A stretch of 50,969 nucleotides of DNA from Actinomycetes bacterium (lineage in GTDB: Bacteria; Actinomycetota; Acidimicrobiia; Acidimicrobiales; Bog-793). Made by a program: the position numbers and the translations under genes. The stretch's first letter is position 1. Each line of letters begins with the position of its first letter. Location of the stretch: positions 1 through 50,969 of the forward strand of contig JAKBPI010000016.1 in assembly GCA_021829645.1 (NCBI GenBank). The letters run 5' to 3'. Shown in pieces: positions 1-8,551 of this stretch. The notes beneath the pieces are model-generated. The model worked only from the letters and a program-made list of their open reading frames with translations. It did no database searches and was not told the DNA's origin.

Positions 1-2
1 TG

Positions 3-1052
3 GGAGGAGGTTCGCTTTCGGCATATAGTCTTCTTTCCATAGCTGTTTTTATCCTACTCCTCGTCCTATATATATTTACTTACCCACTGATGAGGCCCAT
101 AACTTTTTTTCTGGCGAGTTTGATATTGTTTTTTGCCACCAGGTCATTCGGTAGCTATTTGGTCTGTCTCATTCCGGTGTTGATCGTAGCGGCATTGGGA
201 TCAGAAAGAGCTCGTTTAGCTACTAAAAATACTGAAATACATTACCTCTACAAAAGATTGTTATGGCTGAAACAAAGGATACATAAATCAGCTTTTTTCG
301 GCATCTGTGCTGTTTTATTCCTTGTGGCCATTTATCACACCCTGTCTTCCAGGCCTCCGCTAAGTCTAAAAATTACCTCACTCAGATCAACCGGACAATT
401 GGCAACAGTCCAGCAGCTATCTGTTCTTACCACAAACGAAACCGGCAGAACTATGGCACCGTACTTTACGGTCAATGAAGGGGGAGCAATTACCACATTC
501 TGGCAAATTGCCAAAGGTCCATCTATGCTAAAACCGCATCAAAGTGCTACATACCTGATAGAAGCACCCAACCTTTCTTCACAGCCCTCTATCGCCGGAG
601 GTTTTCAGGTGGATGCTTTCACGACGACACCGGGCACGGTAAGTGCCAGTTCTCCATATTCTCCAGATTCAGAACATCTTTTTCTAACCCCAGAAGCCGT
701 CAACCAACCTGTAGCCATCAACCATAAAATAGTTATCCATGCAGAATTGCTGAATCAAATAAATCAACCCATACGCGAAGCGGGAGTACCCGTCTACATG
801 GGACAGATTATTTATGACCAGTTGGGTTTGCTCTATTCTGAAGCTGTTATCAACCATGGTCAACCAGGACAAACACCCGTCACTGCTTATACAAATAGTC
901 AAGGGGTAGCTGCCTTCACCATTTATGGCACACAGGTCACCCAAGATCCTGTTTACTTTGAAGCCAACTTAGTAAGCCCCACAGGATTTTACCCTTACGG
1001 CTACTCTCAGATCTTATCTATCAGATTTAAATACCCGAACAAAAAAGGTTAG
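3..1052 (+). CDS. Membrane protein with extracytoplasmic beta-rich tail, 5'-truncated by window edge
   Basis: The reading frame is open from base 3, so the gene starts upstream of the window; the ATG at 90 is internal and is preceded in frame by a hydrophobic stretch. Visible are about three hydrophobic segments (roughly bases 20-90, 95-185 and 275-335), then about 230 residues without membrane segments, rich in Thr, Pro and Gly, that look like Ig-type beta domains facing outside. The stop is 2 bases before the start of the next gene, also a large membrane protein, so the two are probably co-transcribed. The arrangement fits the C-terminal end of a polytopic DUF2079- or glycosyltransferase-like membrane protein, but I do not recognise the family firmly. 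Function unknown. Confidence 0.6.
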   Translation, partial: GGGSLSAYSLLSIAVFILLLVLYIFTYPLMRPITFFLASLILFFATRSFGSYLVCLIPVLIVAALGSERARLATKNTEIHYLYKRLLWLKQRIHKSAFFGICAVLFLVAIYHTLSSRPPLSLKITSLRSTGQLATVQQLSVLTTNETGRTMAPYFTVNEGGAITTFWQIAKGPSMLKPHQSATYLIEAPNLSSQPSIAGGFQVDAFTTTPGTVSASSPYSPDSEHLFLTPEAVNQPVAINHKIVIHAELLNQINQPIREAGVPVYMGQIIYDQLGLLYSEAVINHGQPGQTPVTAYTNSQGVAAFTIYGTQVTQDPVYFEANLVSPTGFYPYGYSQILSIRFKYPNKKG

Positions 1053-1054
1053 CC

Positions 1055-3139
1055 ATGGACTACGTACTGTCAGATAGTAAAGAGTTAGATGAAGTATCGG
1101 TACTCAACGAAAGACGGCACAGCCATAGTGTTTTCGACTATATAAAGTCGATACTCCATAGGCTCTATATAACTTGGTCAACAAATACACCAAAACCAAT
1201 TCCACCAACCAAATCATGGCCAAAACCACTGCGGTGGATAAAAATCATAGGGCTCATCGCGTTGGGAATACAGCTTATTATCTTGGGCTGGTGGAGTAGC
1301 ATCTTGGTCTCAAGGGGAGCTATAACTTTCGATTTTTCTATTTACCAACAAGGTGTTTATTTAATTTCTCATGGTAATTTAAATCCATTTTCCACTCCAG
1401 TAAATTACTACTTCCGCCAAGATCACTCAGCCTTTATCATGTGGCCTCTTAGCTTATTTTATATGGTATGGCCACACAATGTCACTTTCCCATGGCTACA
1501 AGATATAGCTACCGTCGCTGCGGAAATAGTTGCTTTTCTTTGGCTTTGTGATATAGCTGCTCAAAATGCCTCCCAAAAGAAGCATTTACCAGTTATTTAC
1601 CTTCTTTTGATAATAAGCCTCGTAATGCTTATCATCAACCCTTGGACACTTTGGTCTATCTCTTTTGACTTTCACATAGAAATATTCACTGCACTTTTCG
1701 CAATGCTAACAATACGAGCCTTGCATAGAGATAAAAAAACCACTTGGATATGGGTAGTACTTACTCTTTTATCCAGCGATCTAGCTCCTGTATTTTTATT
1801 TACCTTAGGTATGTCGGCCGTCATAACAGGTAAGCATTGGCTAAAAAGAGGACTTGTGATATGTGCATTTGGGTTGGGCTGGGACTTCTTCTTGCAAGCT
1901 ACCAAAGGAAATCTTGGTGACGCCTTAGAAAACTATTCTTACTTGACGGACACTACACACCCTACAGTTGTGGATATCATAAAATCAATTCTTGCCCATC
2001 CTTCAAGGTTTTTTAAAGCAATTTATGAAAATAGGTTACCTATATATGGAAATACTTCACCAGAGGGGTTTCTTGGCTATTTTTGGTTACCTACTTCGCT
2101 AACCTCTCTTTCCGTTCTTTTGGTGGCAGCGCTAAATAAAGTCTTTGGTGTTGCTAACCCAGGGTTTCAAAATATTTCTTTGATTTCATTTGTCACACTT
2201 GGCACTATCGCCACACTTATCTGGCTGGCTACTAAAAACAAGGGGCGCCCCATTGCTTTTCTATTGGGCTTATTGGTATGTGTTAATACAATTATGTGGG
2301 GAGTAATATGGCTTCCACAGGTAAGCAACACTTGGCTGAGAATATCTCCACAGCAAAGCAAAATACTGAACACATTTTCTCACAATATACCTAAACAAGA
2401 TGAAGTAATAGCAAGTAATGGATTTGCTGGTAAATTTTCTGATCGGCGATACCTGATAGTTCAACTAGGTATTGCAGGTGATACTATATACAATGTCCCT
2501 ATAGTTTGGTTCGTTATAGGACCAAGCGTCGGCGTAGAGACAGCCTCGGCGAGCGAGTCAGACTCTTTACTGAATGAAATTGCCCATTTGCCAAATAGTC
2601 ACCTTGTACTCAATCAAGATGACATATGGGTGTATAAGTGGTATCCACCAAAGTCTTTCATCGGCAAGAAACTAACACCAAACTCTATTAGTGATTACTC
2701 ACAGCAGACTATTCCGGCTTGGACAACCCCTGGTCCGGCCGGAACAATTGTCGAATCTGGACCAGTCAATGATTGGTATGTGGCATCAAACGGCAAAAAG
2801 GGTTACGTAATCGACAAAGCATACTGGCAGGAAGAACCTGGACACTACATGGCAGATGTTAAAATATCTACAACCCTACAGGCAAACATAGAGGTATGGG
2901 ATGACAGTAACTCAAAGCTTCTTGCACGAAGAATCATTCCCGGAACGGGAGGTAGTAAGGTAACAATAGACATACCCGTAACCTTAGGCAGTTTGGGACA
3001 CCAGTATCAATTTACGGGGTGGGGACTTTGGAAAATAACATCCACTGAACCACCGGGAAACCCTCTGGAAGTAAGAGTCTGGTCACCAGGAGGAAATAAT
3101 TCTATTTCTGTATACAAAATTAGCTTAATAAAAGCCTAA
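1055..3139 (+). CDS. DUF2079-like polytopic membrane protein
   Basis: A 694-residue protein with about ten hydrophobic segments between residues 62 and 420, then a soluble C-terminal region of about 270 residues. After the first membrane segment (about 62-85) come an Asp-Phe-Ser-x-Tyr-Gln motif (about 93-99) and Asp-His-Ser-Ala-Phe followed by Pro-Leu-Ser-Leu-Phe (about 123-135). These resemble the DUF2079 family of predicted membrane proteins, which look like GT-C glycosyltransferases although no reaction is established. The C-terminal part has beta-type sequence with many Gly, Thr and Trp and is probably extracytoplasmic. The ATG follows an AAAAAAGG stretch and lies 2 bases after the upstream stop, which suggests translational coupling. 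A surface glycan or glycolipid role is inference. Confidence 0.65.
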   Translation: MDYVLSDSKELDEVSVLNERRHSHSVFDYIKSILHRLYITWSTNTPKPIPPTKSWPKPLRWIKIIGLIALGIQLIILGWWSSILVSRGAITFDFSIYQQGVYLISHGNLNPFSTPVNYYFRQDHSAFIMWPLSLFYMVWPHNVTFPWLQDIATVAAEIVAFLWLCDIAAQNASQKKHLPVIYLLLIISLVMLIINPWTLWSISFDFHIEIFTALFAMLTIRALHRDKKTTWIWVVLTLLSSDLAPVFLFTLGMSAVITGKHWLKRGLVICAFGLGWDFFLQATKGNLGDALENYSYLTDTTHPTVVDIIKSILAHPSRFFKAIYENRLPIYGNTSPEGFLGYFWLPTSLTSLSVLLVAALNKVFGVANPGFQNISLISFVTLGTIATLIWLATKNKGRPIAFLLGLLVCVNTIMWGVIWLPQVSNTWLRISPQQSKILNTFSHNIPKQDEVIASNGFAGKFSDRRYLIVQLGIAGDTIYNVPIVWFVIGPSVGVETASASESDSLLNEIAHLPNSHLVLNQDDIWVYKWYPPKSFIGKKLTPNSISDYSQQTIPAWTTPGPAGTIVESGPVNDWYVASNGKKGYVIDKAYWQEEPGHYMADVKISTTLQANIEVWDDSNSKLLARRIIPGTGGSKVTIDIPVTLGSLGHQYQFTGWGLWKITSTEPPGNPLEVRVWSPGGNNSISVYKISLIKA

Positions 3140-3415
3140 TATTATACATATGTCGTTAGTCCAGGAAAATAAAAATACTCAAGTTGCCTACAGTGTTTAA
3201 CTCTATACCAATCTGCTAGACAAAGTAGTACATTTACGAACTGTCAATGTAGCCGTACCATGAGTAATAGATACTTAGTTAATTATGAATTTAGATGCAT
3301 ATTATTCAATAAATCATTGAATAACGTTTAATTTATATTTGTATATAACTTAACTTTTATTTTCTTATATATAAAAATTGATGCTTATATCATAATCATT
3401 TTTCAACGCATCTCT
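3140..3415. other. AT-rich intergenic region with a 9-bp inverted repeat
   Basis: No gene is supported here. A perfect inverted repeat, TTATTCAAT at 3302-3310 and ATTGAATAA at 3316-3324 with a 5-base loop, lies about 165 bases after the membrane-protein operon. It is too AT-rich to be a classical terminator and no T run follows directly, so it may be a regulator site or chance structure in AT-rich DNA. Confidence 0.4.
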
Positions 3416-3454
3416 GCTGTAGTACAGCTAACTCGAAATCCGCGATAATATAAT
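3416..3454 (+). promoter_or_regulatory. Candidate promoter and palindromic operator for the oxidoreductase gene
   Basis: A 13-base palindrome, GCTGTA-G-TACAGC, spans 3416-3428. A consensus -10 element TATAAT lies at 3449-3454, 33 bases before the start codon of the downstream oxidoreductase. The palindrome covers the place where a -35 element would be, and no good -35 hexamer is seen. This is what an operator of a dimeric regulator, or an activator site, would look like. The regulator is not identified; the MarR-family gene at 7775-8272 is one candidate nearby. Confidence 0.4.
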
Positions 3455-3487
3455 TTCTAAGATCAAAAACCGAGATGAGGAGTAACG

Positions 3488-4456
3488 ATGAAAGCCATAA
3501 TTTATCGCCAGAGCGGTCCGTCTTCTGTTCTTTCACTTGAAGATATAGAAACACCGCTACCGGGACCAGATCAGGTAAGAGTCAAAATAGTATGTTCCGG
3601 TGTAAACCCCACCGACTGGAAAATCCGCTCCGGTATGACCATAGTACACCCCCATGGCTTTCAAATCCCCCATCAAGACGGTAGCGGAGTGATTGACGCC
3701 ATAGGAGAAGATGTAACGGAAAGATCTGTTGGGCAACGTGTCTGGCTCTACCTAGCTGCCTATAACAACCCTTATGGCACAGCAGCCGAATACTGCATCT
3801 TGCCAGTCGAGCGTACAGTTCCGTTACCCGACAACACCTCCTACGAACTGGGGGCATCACTTGGAGTGCCGGCCCTTACTGCCGCTCACTGTTTAGGGGG
3901 TAATCCTGCTGCGCTGAAGGATGCCCATGTATTGGTAGCAGGCGGCGCTGGTGCCGTAGGGCACTACGCCATAGAACTTGCCAAGTTTGCCGGAGCCAAA
4001 GTTGCCGCGACAGTTAGTACCGAGGAAAAGGCTTGCTTGGCCAGTGCGGCGGGAGCGGATTTGGTCGTCAATTACAAAGATCAAGAGGCAGTGGAACAAC
4101 TAAAGAATTTCGCTCCAAAAATGGACTACATCGTAGAAGTGGCTTTTGGAACAAATATGGAGATAAATCTGGCTCTTTCTGGTCTAGGCACAAAAATAGC
4201 AGTTTACTCCAACGAGACAACTGACCCGGTTCTTCCTATACGTAGATTTATGGTGACAAATGCCTCCATTAATTTCGTCATGCTGTATACCGTCGCCCAA
4301 CACGACATAAACAACGCCATCAACTGGACTACCGATGCCCTTACTAGAGGAGCCCTGTCTGAGCTTCCCATACACAGCTTTCCCCTAAAAGATACAGCAC
4401 AAGCTCAAGATGCTGTAGAAGACGGCCTTATCGGGAAAGTCGTTGTTACCCCCTAA
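3488..4456 (+). CDS. NAD(P)H:quinone oxidoreductase-like MDR-family dehydrogenase
   Basis: A 322-residue medium-chain dehydrogenase/reductase of the zinc-independent quinone oxidoreductase type. The N-terminal GroES-like domain contains Gly-Val-Asn-Pro-Thr-Asp at 38-43, typical of this family. The Rossmann domain begins with a Gly-rich cofactor motif at about 148-158 (Val-Leu-Val-Ala-Gly-Gly-Ala-Gly-Ala-Val-Gly). The usual zinc-ligand cysteines of alcohol dehydrogenases are not evident. Family members reduce quinones or enones with NADPH. The ATG is set by a strong ribosome site (GATGAGGAG, 3474-3482). It appears monocistronic behind a TATAAT promoter. The substrate cannot be told from sequence. 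Confidence 0.8.
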   Translation: MKAIIYRQSGPSSVLSLEDIETPLPGPDQVRVKIVCSGVNPTDWKIRSGMTIVHPHGFQIPHQDGSGVIDAIGEDVTERSVGQRVWLYLAAYNNPYGTAAEYCILPVERTVPLPDNTSYELGASLGVPALTAAHCLGGNPAALKDAHVLVAGGAGAVGHYAIELAKFAGAKVAATVSTEEKACLASAAGADLVVNYKDQEAVEQLKNFAPKMDYIVEVAFGTNMEINLALSGLGTKIAVYSNETTDPVLPIRRFMVTNASINFVMLYTVAQHDINNAINWTTDALTRGALSELPIHSFPLKDTAQAQDAVEDGLIGKVVVTP

Positions 4457-4898
4457 AGTAAAAAATATATAAAGCAAAGTGTAGAATACATATGTTGTCC
4501 TACATGATGGTGCAGTAGTTATAGAAGTTGTCTTTGGTAGTAATGACAATGCCGTGAGATAAAGTAGCATCTTGCTGCAAAGTTAATTTTATTACGACTA
4601 CCACAACCCAGATATATGCTTTGCATGAATAGGCATTCGTGCATCATGCAAATCAATGATGCGGATAAAAAATGTTTACCTGCTTAGGTGCTAATTTCTT
4701 CCTCCCAAATTCGGAAGCAAGTTTTAAAACAACGCTGCATATCTGAACATAATTTTTTACTACGTCAATTCCTACTGCTCTTTGTCCTTATTTTTATATG
4801 GCTTCGCAACTGAGAACTGCTACCGTCTAGCACTCGTTACATTTTGTGACAACCGCAAGCTACGATTGTGCCAACATACGCGTGGAAAGAGGTACGGA
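4457..4898. other. Intergenic region without recognisable gene
   Basis: The 442 bases between the oxidoreductase stop and the G1 peptidase start hold nothing I can support. The frame of the peptidase is open upstream to an ATG at 4782, but the 39 extra residues would bury the signal peptide and include several cysteines and charged residues, so I read this as untranslated leader. Confidence 0.5.
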
Positions 4899-6371
4899 AT
4901 GCGTGAGAAATTATTCTCCGGTGTTAAATTGCTATTTGTGTCACTGGCAATTGTCATGACTTCATTAACCATCGTTGCAAGTACATCTGCCTCTGCAGGA
5001 GCTGCAACGTCATGTCAGACAATAACTATTGTGCGCCATAAAACCCACTTAGTTTTTTTATGGAAACACGTTATCATTGACAAGCATGGGAGGCGTTTTA
5101 TCAAAAAGGAACACGTCTGGCGACATGAGACCGTAGTCAAAAAAGGGAAAAGAATGCTCAAGAGCGTACCTGTCAAAGTAAGACGCAAGTACTCAATAAG
5201 ACTACCCAAAACTGTCTGCACCACCACGACGATTACACCAACCACTACGACTGCAGTTCCGGTAACCACGACTCCACCCACTACCACAACTGCTCCCACT
5301 ACCACGGCTCCAGCCACTACCACAACTGCTCCCACTACCACAACTGCTCCCACTACCACAACTGCTCCGACAGTTGCTGTTTCGCCTCCTCAGCTAAATC
5401 CCAACTTGTCAATCAATACCGATACCATTACTTATACAGGTGGTGATATCAACCTTACCTATACGTCAAGTGCTGCTGTCTCTTGTACTCTCTCTTCAAC
5501 ACCCGCCCTATGGTCTGGAAACAACCCCGCTCCGGTAAGTTGTAACGGCAACTACGCGCTCACGTTAAGTCAATCGGCTACTCAACAGCAATGGACCATA
5601 ACTTTTACTGCCATCTCAGCAAGCGGTCAGTCTGCATCCAGCACTCAAGTCCTCACGCAGGATGCTCCCCCCGCCTTTAATTCTTCCTCCAACTGGTCAG
5701 GATATGTAGTACCTTCAAGCAGCGCTATCATAACTGATGTCAGCGGTGAGTGGACTGTTCCGACCCTCAACTGTAACGACACCCCAAATGCCGGAGAATC
5801 GACTTGGGTTGGAATAGGCGGAGCAAATAGTGGCTCTGTGTTGCTTCAAACCGGCATATCAGATAACTGCGTAAACGGAGTACAGCAGAACAGCGGGTGG
5901 TGGGAAGAGGTCCCATCTAATCCAAATCAAGAAAATATATTTACTAACTTTCCCGTTTCACCAGGCGATACCATCCAGGCAAGTGTATTTGAGAATAACA
6001 GTGGAACTTGGACAACCCTAGTGGAAGACATGACGAGCGGGCTGGAGGGAATCATGGTAACGGGTGAGGGTTGGGGAGTAATACCCATAGGAGCCTCACA
6101 ATTCTCCTACCAAGGCACGACCACCTATTTATCCTATACCGGCGGCTACACGGCAGAATGGATCATGGAAGACACTACCAACGGACTTTCTGATACTCTT
6201 GTTCCTTTTGCCAACTACGGAAGCGTCACATTTACCAACCTGGGAACAAGTCTTATGCCGTGGTATCTGACAGCCAGCGAAGGGATGCAAATAGAACAGA
6301 ACGGCTCTATCCTTTCCGTACCATCGCTTCCCAACAACGATGGGTTTTCCGTATACTATACGGGCCCATAA
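4899..6371 (+). CDS. Secreted glutamic peptidase, family G1 (eqolisin-like)
   Basis: 490 residues. The start is fixed by GGAAAGAGG (4884-4892) six bases before the ATG and by a signal peptide (about 1-34: Arg-Glu-Lys, hydrophobic core, Ala-Ser-Ala). Then come a basic region (about 45-105), a Thr/Pro linker (about 107-157), a small beta domain (about 160-255) and a G1 peptidase domain (about 260-465). Family hallmarks are Ser-Asn-Trp-Ser-Gly-Tyr-Val at 264-270, Leu-Leu-Gln-Thr-Gly with candidate catalytic Gln317, Trp-Trp-Glu-Glu at 334-337 and Ala-Glu-Trp-Ile with candidate catalytic Glu420. The Gln/Glu dyad is the established G1 catalytic pair, and characterised members work at acid pH. It stands alone, convergent with the gene at 6442-6987. 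Extracellular protein degradation at low pH is the likely role. Confidence 0.85.
   Translation: MREKLFSGVKLLFVSLAIVMTSLTIVASTSASAGAATSCQTITIVRHKTHLVFLWKHVIIDKHGRRFIKKEHVWRHETVVKKGKRMLKSVPVKVRRKYSIRLPKTVCTTTTITPTTTTAVPVTTTPPTTTTAPTTTAPATTTTAPTTTTAPTTTTAPTVAVSPPQLNPNLSINTDTITYTGGDINLTYTSSAAVSCTLSSTPALWSGNNPAPVSCNGNYALTLSQSATQQQWTITFTAISASGQSASSTQVLTQDAPPAFNSSSNWSGYVVPSSSAIITDVSGEWTVPTLNCNDTPNAGESTWVGIGGANSGSVLLQTGISDNCVNGVQQNSGWWEEVPSNPNQENIFTNFPVSPGDTIQASVFENNSGTWTTLVEDMTSGLEGIMVTGEGWGVIPIGASQFSYQGTTTYLSYTGGYTAEWIMEDTTNGLSDTLVPFANYGSVTFTNLGTSLMPWYLTASEGMQIEQNGSILSVPSLPNNDGFSVYYTGP
5221..5368 (+). repeat. Tandem repeat encoding Thr/Pro/Ala linker
   Basis: Inside the G1 peptidase gene an 18-base unit, CAACTGCTCCCACTACCA with small variations, is repeated about four times (roughly 5287-5368) after less regular ACC/ACT codons. 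It encodes Ala-Pro-Thr-Thr-Thr-Thr blocks. Such linkers are flexible, are often O-glycosylated, and separate the N-terminal region from the catalytic domain. Copy number is likely to vary between strains. Confidence 0.8.
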
Positions 6372-6441
6372 CGAGCTTGATAGCCGTCCCGTTTGCTAGC
6401 ACCTTATGATAAATAGAATGAGTTTACACGCATACAAATAA

Positions 6442-6987
6442 TTAGCTGATCAATGCCATGAAATTCTTTTCCACAAAGTTTTGCACGACTTGAGGTAAAT
6501 CAGAAAACTTCTTTTTTGACCCTGATACCCCACCTGTACCTACGGCGTTTTTACATTTATCGTTTTCTCGTGTAAAGAAATAGTGGGTTTTCGTAATATT
6601 GTTCTTCTTACCTTTAGCATGACCTTCTTCGGTAACGTGATACGGATCCGTTGTAACGTTTAAGTGGTAAGTAGTACCATTTTGTTGCCAAGTAGCCATT
6701 CTGCCACTTGTATCTACTTCGATATTATCAATCGTGACCCTCTGTAGCACCATTTCTTTTTGTCTTTGTGCGATGAGTTCTCCGCACCGAGCATTCCCGA
6801 TAGTCCGTTGTAAAGATGGAACGTCGACGGGTTGCATGGTATGGGGAGCCAAAATAGAAGTCGCTACTTTTGATAAATTGCTATCCGCAAAACTTTCCTC
6901 TGGGGTATGGAGCTGTGTGATTTGCTTTAGCTTACGAAGTTGCTCTTCGTCTTCAACTGCTGCACGTGAGTATGACTTAGAAACCAT
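6442..6987 (-). CDS. Small protein with LQR-x-IGN motif, possible injection-system-associated effector
   Basis: 181 residues. The start is supported by GGGAGAA a few bases before the ATG. The N-terminal third is charged and probably disordered. At about 59-83 comes Val-Pro-Ser-Leu-Gln-Arg-Thr-Ile-Gly-Asn followed by Glu-Leu-Ile-Ala and a Gln/Arg-rich stretch ending in Leu-Gln-Arg. From memory, this LQR-x-IGN pattern marks DUF4157-type and other proteins linked to extracellular contractile injection systems. The C-terminal half is a compact domain with His-Val-Thr-Glu-Glu-Gly-His and Thr-His-Tyr-Phe-Phe, which I cannot assign; a toxin or cargo domain is possible. No sheath, tube or baseplate genes are in the window. 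No signal peptide or membrane segment is seen. The call rests on one motif. Confidence 0.6.
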   Translation of the reverse strand: MVSKSYSRAAVEDEEQLRKLKQITQLHTPEESFADSNLSKVATSILAPHTMQPVDVPSLQRTIGNARCGELIAQRQKEMVLQRVTIDNIEVDTSGRMATWQQNGTTYHLNVTTDPYHVTEEGHAKGKKNNITKTHYFFTRENDKCKNAVGTGGVSGSKKKFSDLPQVVQNFVEKNFMALIS

Positions 6988-7742
6988 GTTGTTTCTCCCA
7001 ATACTTATTCTAATAGCCTAAGCACCCCACAACGCATCTGTCAAGGTCTCTTTCAATTTTAACTTCTCCTAGTAAGAACCTCTGCTAAAAATATTTTCAT
7101 AACGCTCAGTCATCTAACAATAGTTACTTGCTGCAGTACATCTGGCTATCGCCCGTCTGTTTATTAGAAATACAACAACTACAAGCTGTTTTATTTATTA
7201 CATAAGCACATTATAAATCTATGTATCTTTGTCTACTAAAAGTAAATATTACATAAAGCAGTCATATATTTCTTTATCAAGAGAGATCAAAATAGCTGTT
7301 ACCTATACAAAAAAACAAAATTTTTATAACGTAAGTATCTACTTAGAATAGAGATAAAATATTTTACCTGATATAACCAAGTAATTATCCGATTGGCTAA
7401 ATACTTCCGGCAAACGTCATATAAACTGACGTGAGAAATTGCGGATCATACATCAGCTACTTTTATATCTAAGCTAGTTGGGCTGGTACTAAACTACAAC
7501 GCCACATAAAAATCAGAACTTGATTCCCAGACAAAATGTCATGAGCTCCATGGGAAAGAGCTCCATTGTGCCGAGCACGCCGTTTTTATATCTTCCTAAA
7601 TGATGACTTGTCGCTAAGCATATTGTCTCGCATTCACAACCGGTAGGCAATACGTGATGTACCATGCATTACACAGCCACTAAATTTTTGCTTTTTGACT
7701 GACCGACATAAAAGAGGAGCGAGATAGAATAGAAATGGAATA
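6988..7742. other. Long AT-rich intergenic region
   Basis: About 755 bases between two divergently transcribed genes. No open frame has a credible start and ribosome site, and no tRNA fold or terminator is evident. A direct repeat GAGCTCCAT occurs twice within 7541-7566. Promoters for both flanking genes must lie here, but I could not place them with confidence. The length and base composition fit a transferred or decayed stretch. Confidence 0.4.
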
Positions 7743-7758
7743 AACGAGCGCCCTCGTT
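7743..7758 (+). promoter_or_regulatory. Candidate MarR operator (inverted repeat AACGAG-CGCC-CTCGTT)
   Basis: A perfect 6-bp inverted repeat, AACGAG at 7743-7748 and CTCGTT at 7753-7758, ends 16 bases before the TTG start of the MarR-family gene. MarR proteins commonly repress their own promoter through such repeats. A single half-site AACGAG recurs at 8445-8450 upstream of the aldo/keto reductase, which would fit shared control but may be chance. Confidence 0.35.
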
Positions 7759-7774
7759 AGGCTGAGGTGTCAAT

Positions 7775-8272
7775 TTGAATAAAAACTTAAAAAAATCCCC
7801 GGATGATACAGCTCTTAGCGTGTCTGCAAAAGAAATCCGCTATCTAATATTGGCCGTGCAGAGGGAAGGTAACAGGTATCTCAGCGAAATACTGCGTAAA
7901 GTAAACCTTACTCCGGCACAGGCAGAGGTGATTACCGTCTTGGCGGCTAACGAACCAATTACATTGATAGGACTTGGTAAACTGCTTGTGTGCGAAACGG
8001 GAAGCCCTAGCCGATTAGTCAACAGTCTGGTACAAAAAGAACTCGTGGCTCAAGAAAAACATGTCACAGACGGGCGCGCCAAATTATTCTCACTCACACC
8101 AGCCGGACGCAATGCCTTGCGAATAGTCCAAGAAGCTGAAGAAACCGTTGATGCTTTTTTGGATTCCTCACTTTCCACAGAAGCCAAACGTGTTCTCGGA
8201 AAAAGTCTATATAGAATTCTAAAAGGCACTGTACTTGAGCAAGTCATGTTGAAAAGATTTCATGCGACATAA
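7775..8272 (+). CDS. MarR-family transcriptional regulator
   Basis: 165 residues with the MarR layout: N-terminal dimerisation helix (about 12-40), a winged helix-turn-helix (about 45-115), with Leu-Thr-Pro-Ala-Gln-Ala-Glu-Val at the first helix and an Asp-Gly-Arg-Ala-Lys wing at about 98-102, and a C-terminal dimerisation helix. The start is TTG, set by GAGGTG at 7764-7769. The candidate operator lies just upstream. The aldo/keto reductase begins 279 bases downstream on the same strand, so the regulator may control that enzyme as well as itself. MarR proteins usually sense phenolic or oxidising compounds; the ligand here is unknown. Confidence 0.85.
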   Translation: MNKNLKKSPDDTALSVSAKEIRYLILAVQREGNRYLSEILRKVNLTPAQAEVITVLAANEPITLIGLGKLLVCETGSPSRLVNSLVQKELVAQEKHVTDGRAKLFSLTPAGRNALRIVQEAEETVDAFLDSSLSTEAKRVLGKSLYRILKGTVLEQVMLKRFHAT

Positions 8273-8551
8273 TGTAAGATGGTATCTCGTGTCAAAGTTT
8301 ACCCCCGATTTCTGACATATTTAGCCAGTAGCACAGAGAAATAAATAGTAATGACCTTTGCCACGCCAGTATTCACTTTTTAAGGTGATGTAGCCGTCTC
8401 GATCCAAGATTGACGTTTACGCCATCGAACACTGCGTTTGGTATAACGAGTGCAAAATAAATGGCCGCAGTATATTTAGACAAACCAACTACTAAGATGC
8501 TTTTATCGCCCCAACCACATATCAACATTCGGTACATAAAGGAGACCGGCT

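Noticed and set aside
4782-4898. Upstream in-frame extension of the G1 peptidase
   Set aside because: It would place the signal peptide internally; a strong ribosome site supports the ATG at 4899.
5015-5359. Minus-strand frame rich in Val and Gly opposite the G1 peptidase linker
   Set aside because: It is the reverse complement of the Thr/Pro repeat; the composition is a by-product of ACC/ACA codons and there is no ribosome site.
7541-7566. GAGCTCCAT direct repeat as a mobile-element end or hairpin
   Set aside because: Two short copies only, in direct orientation, with no transposase or duplicated flanks.
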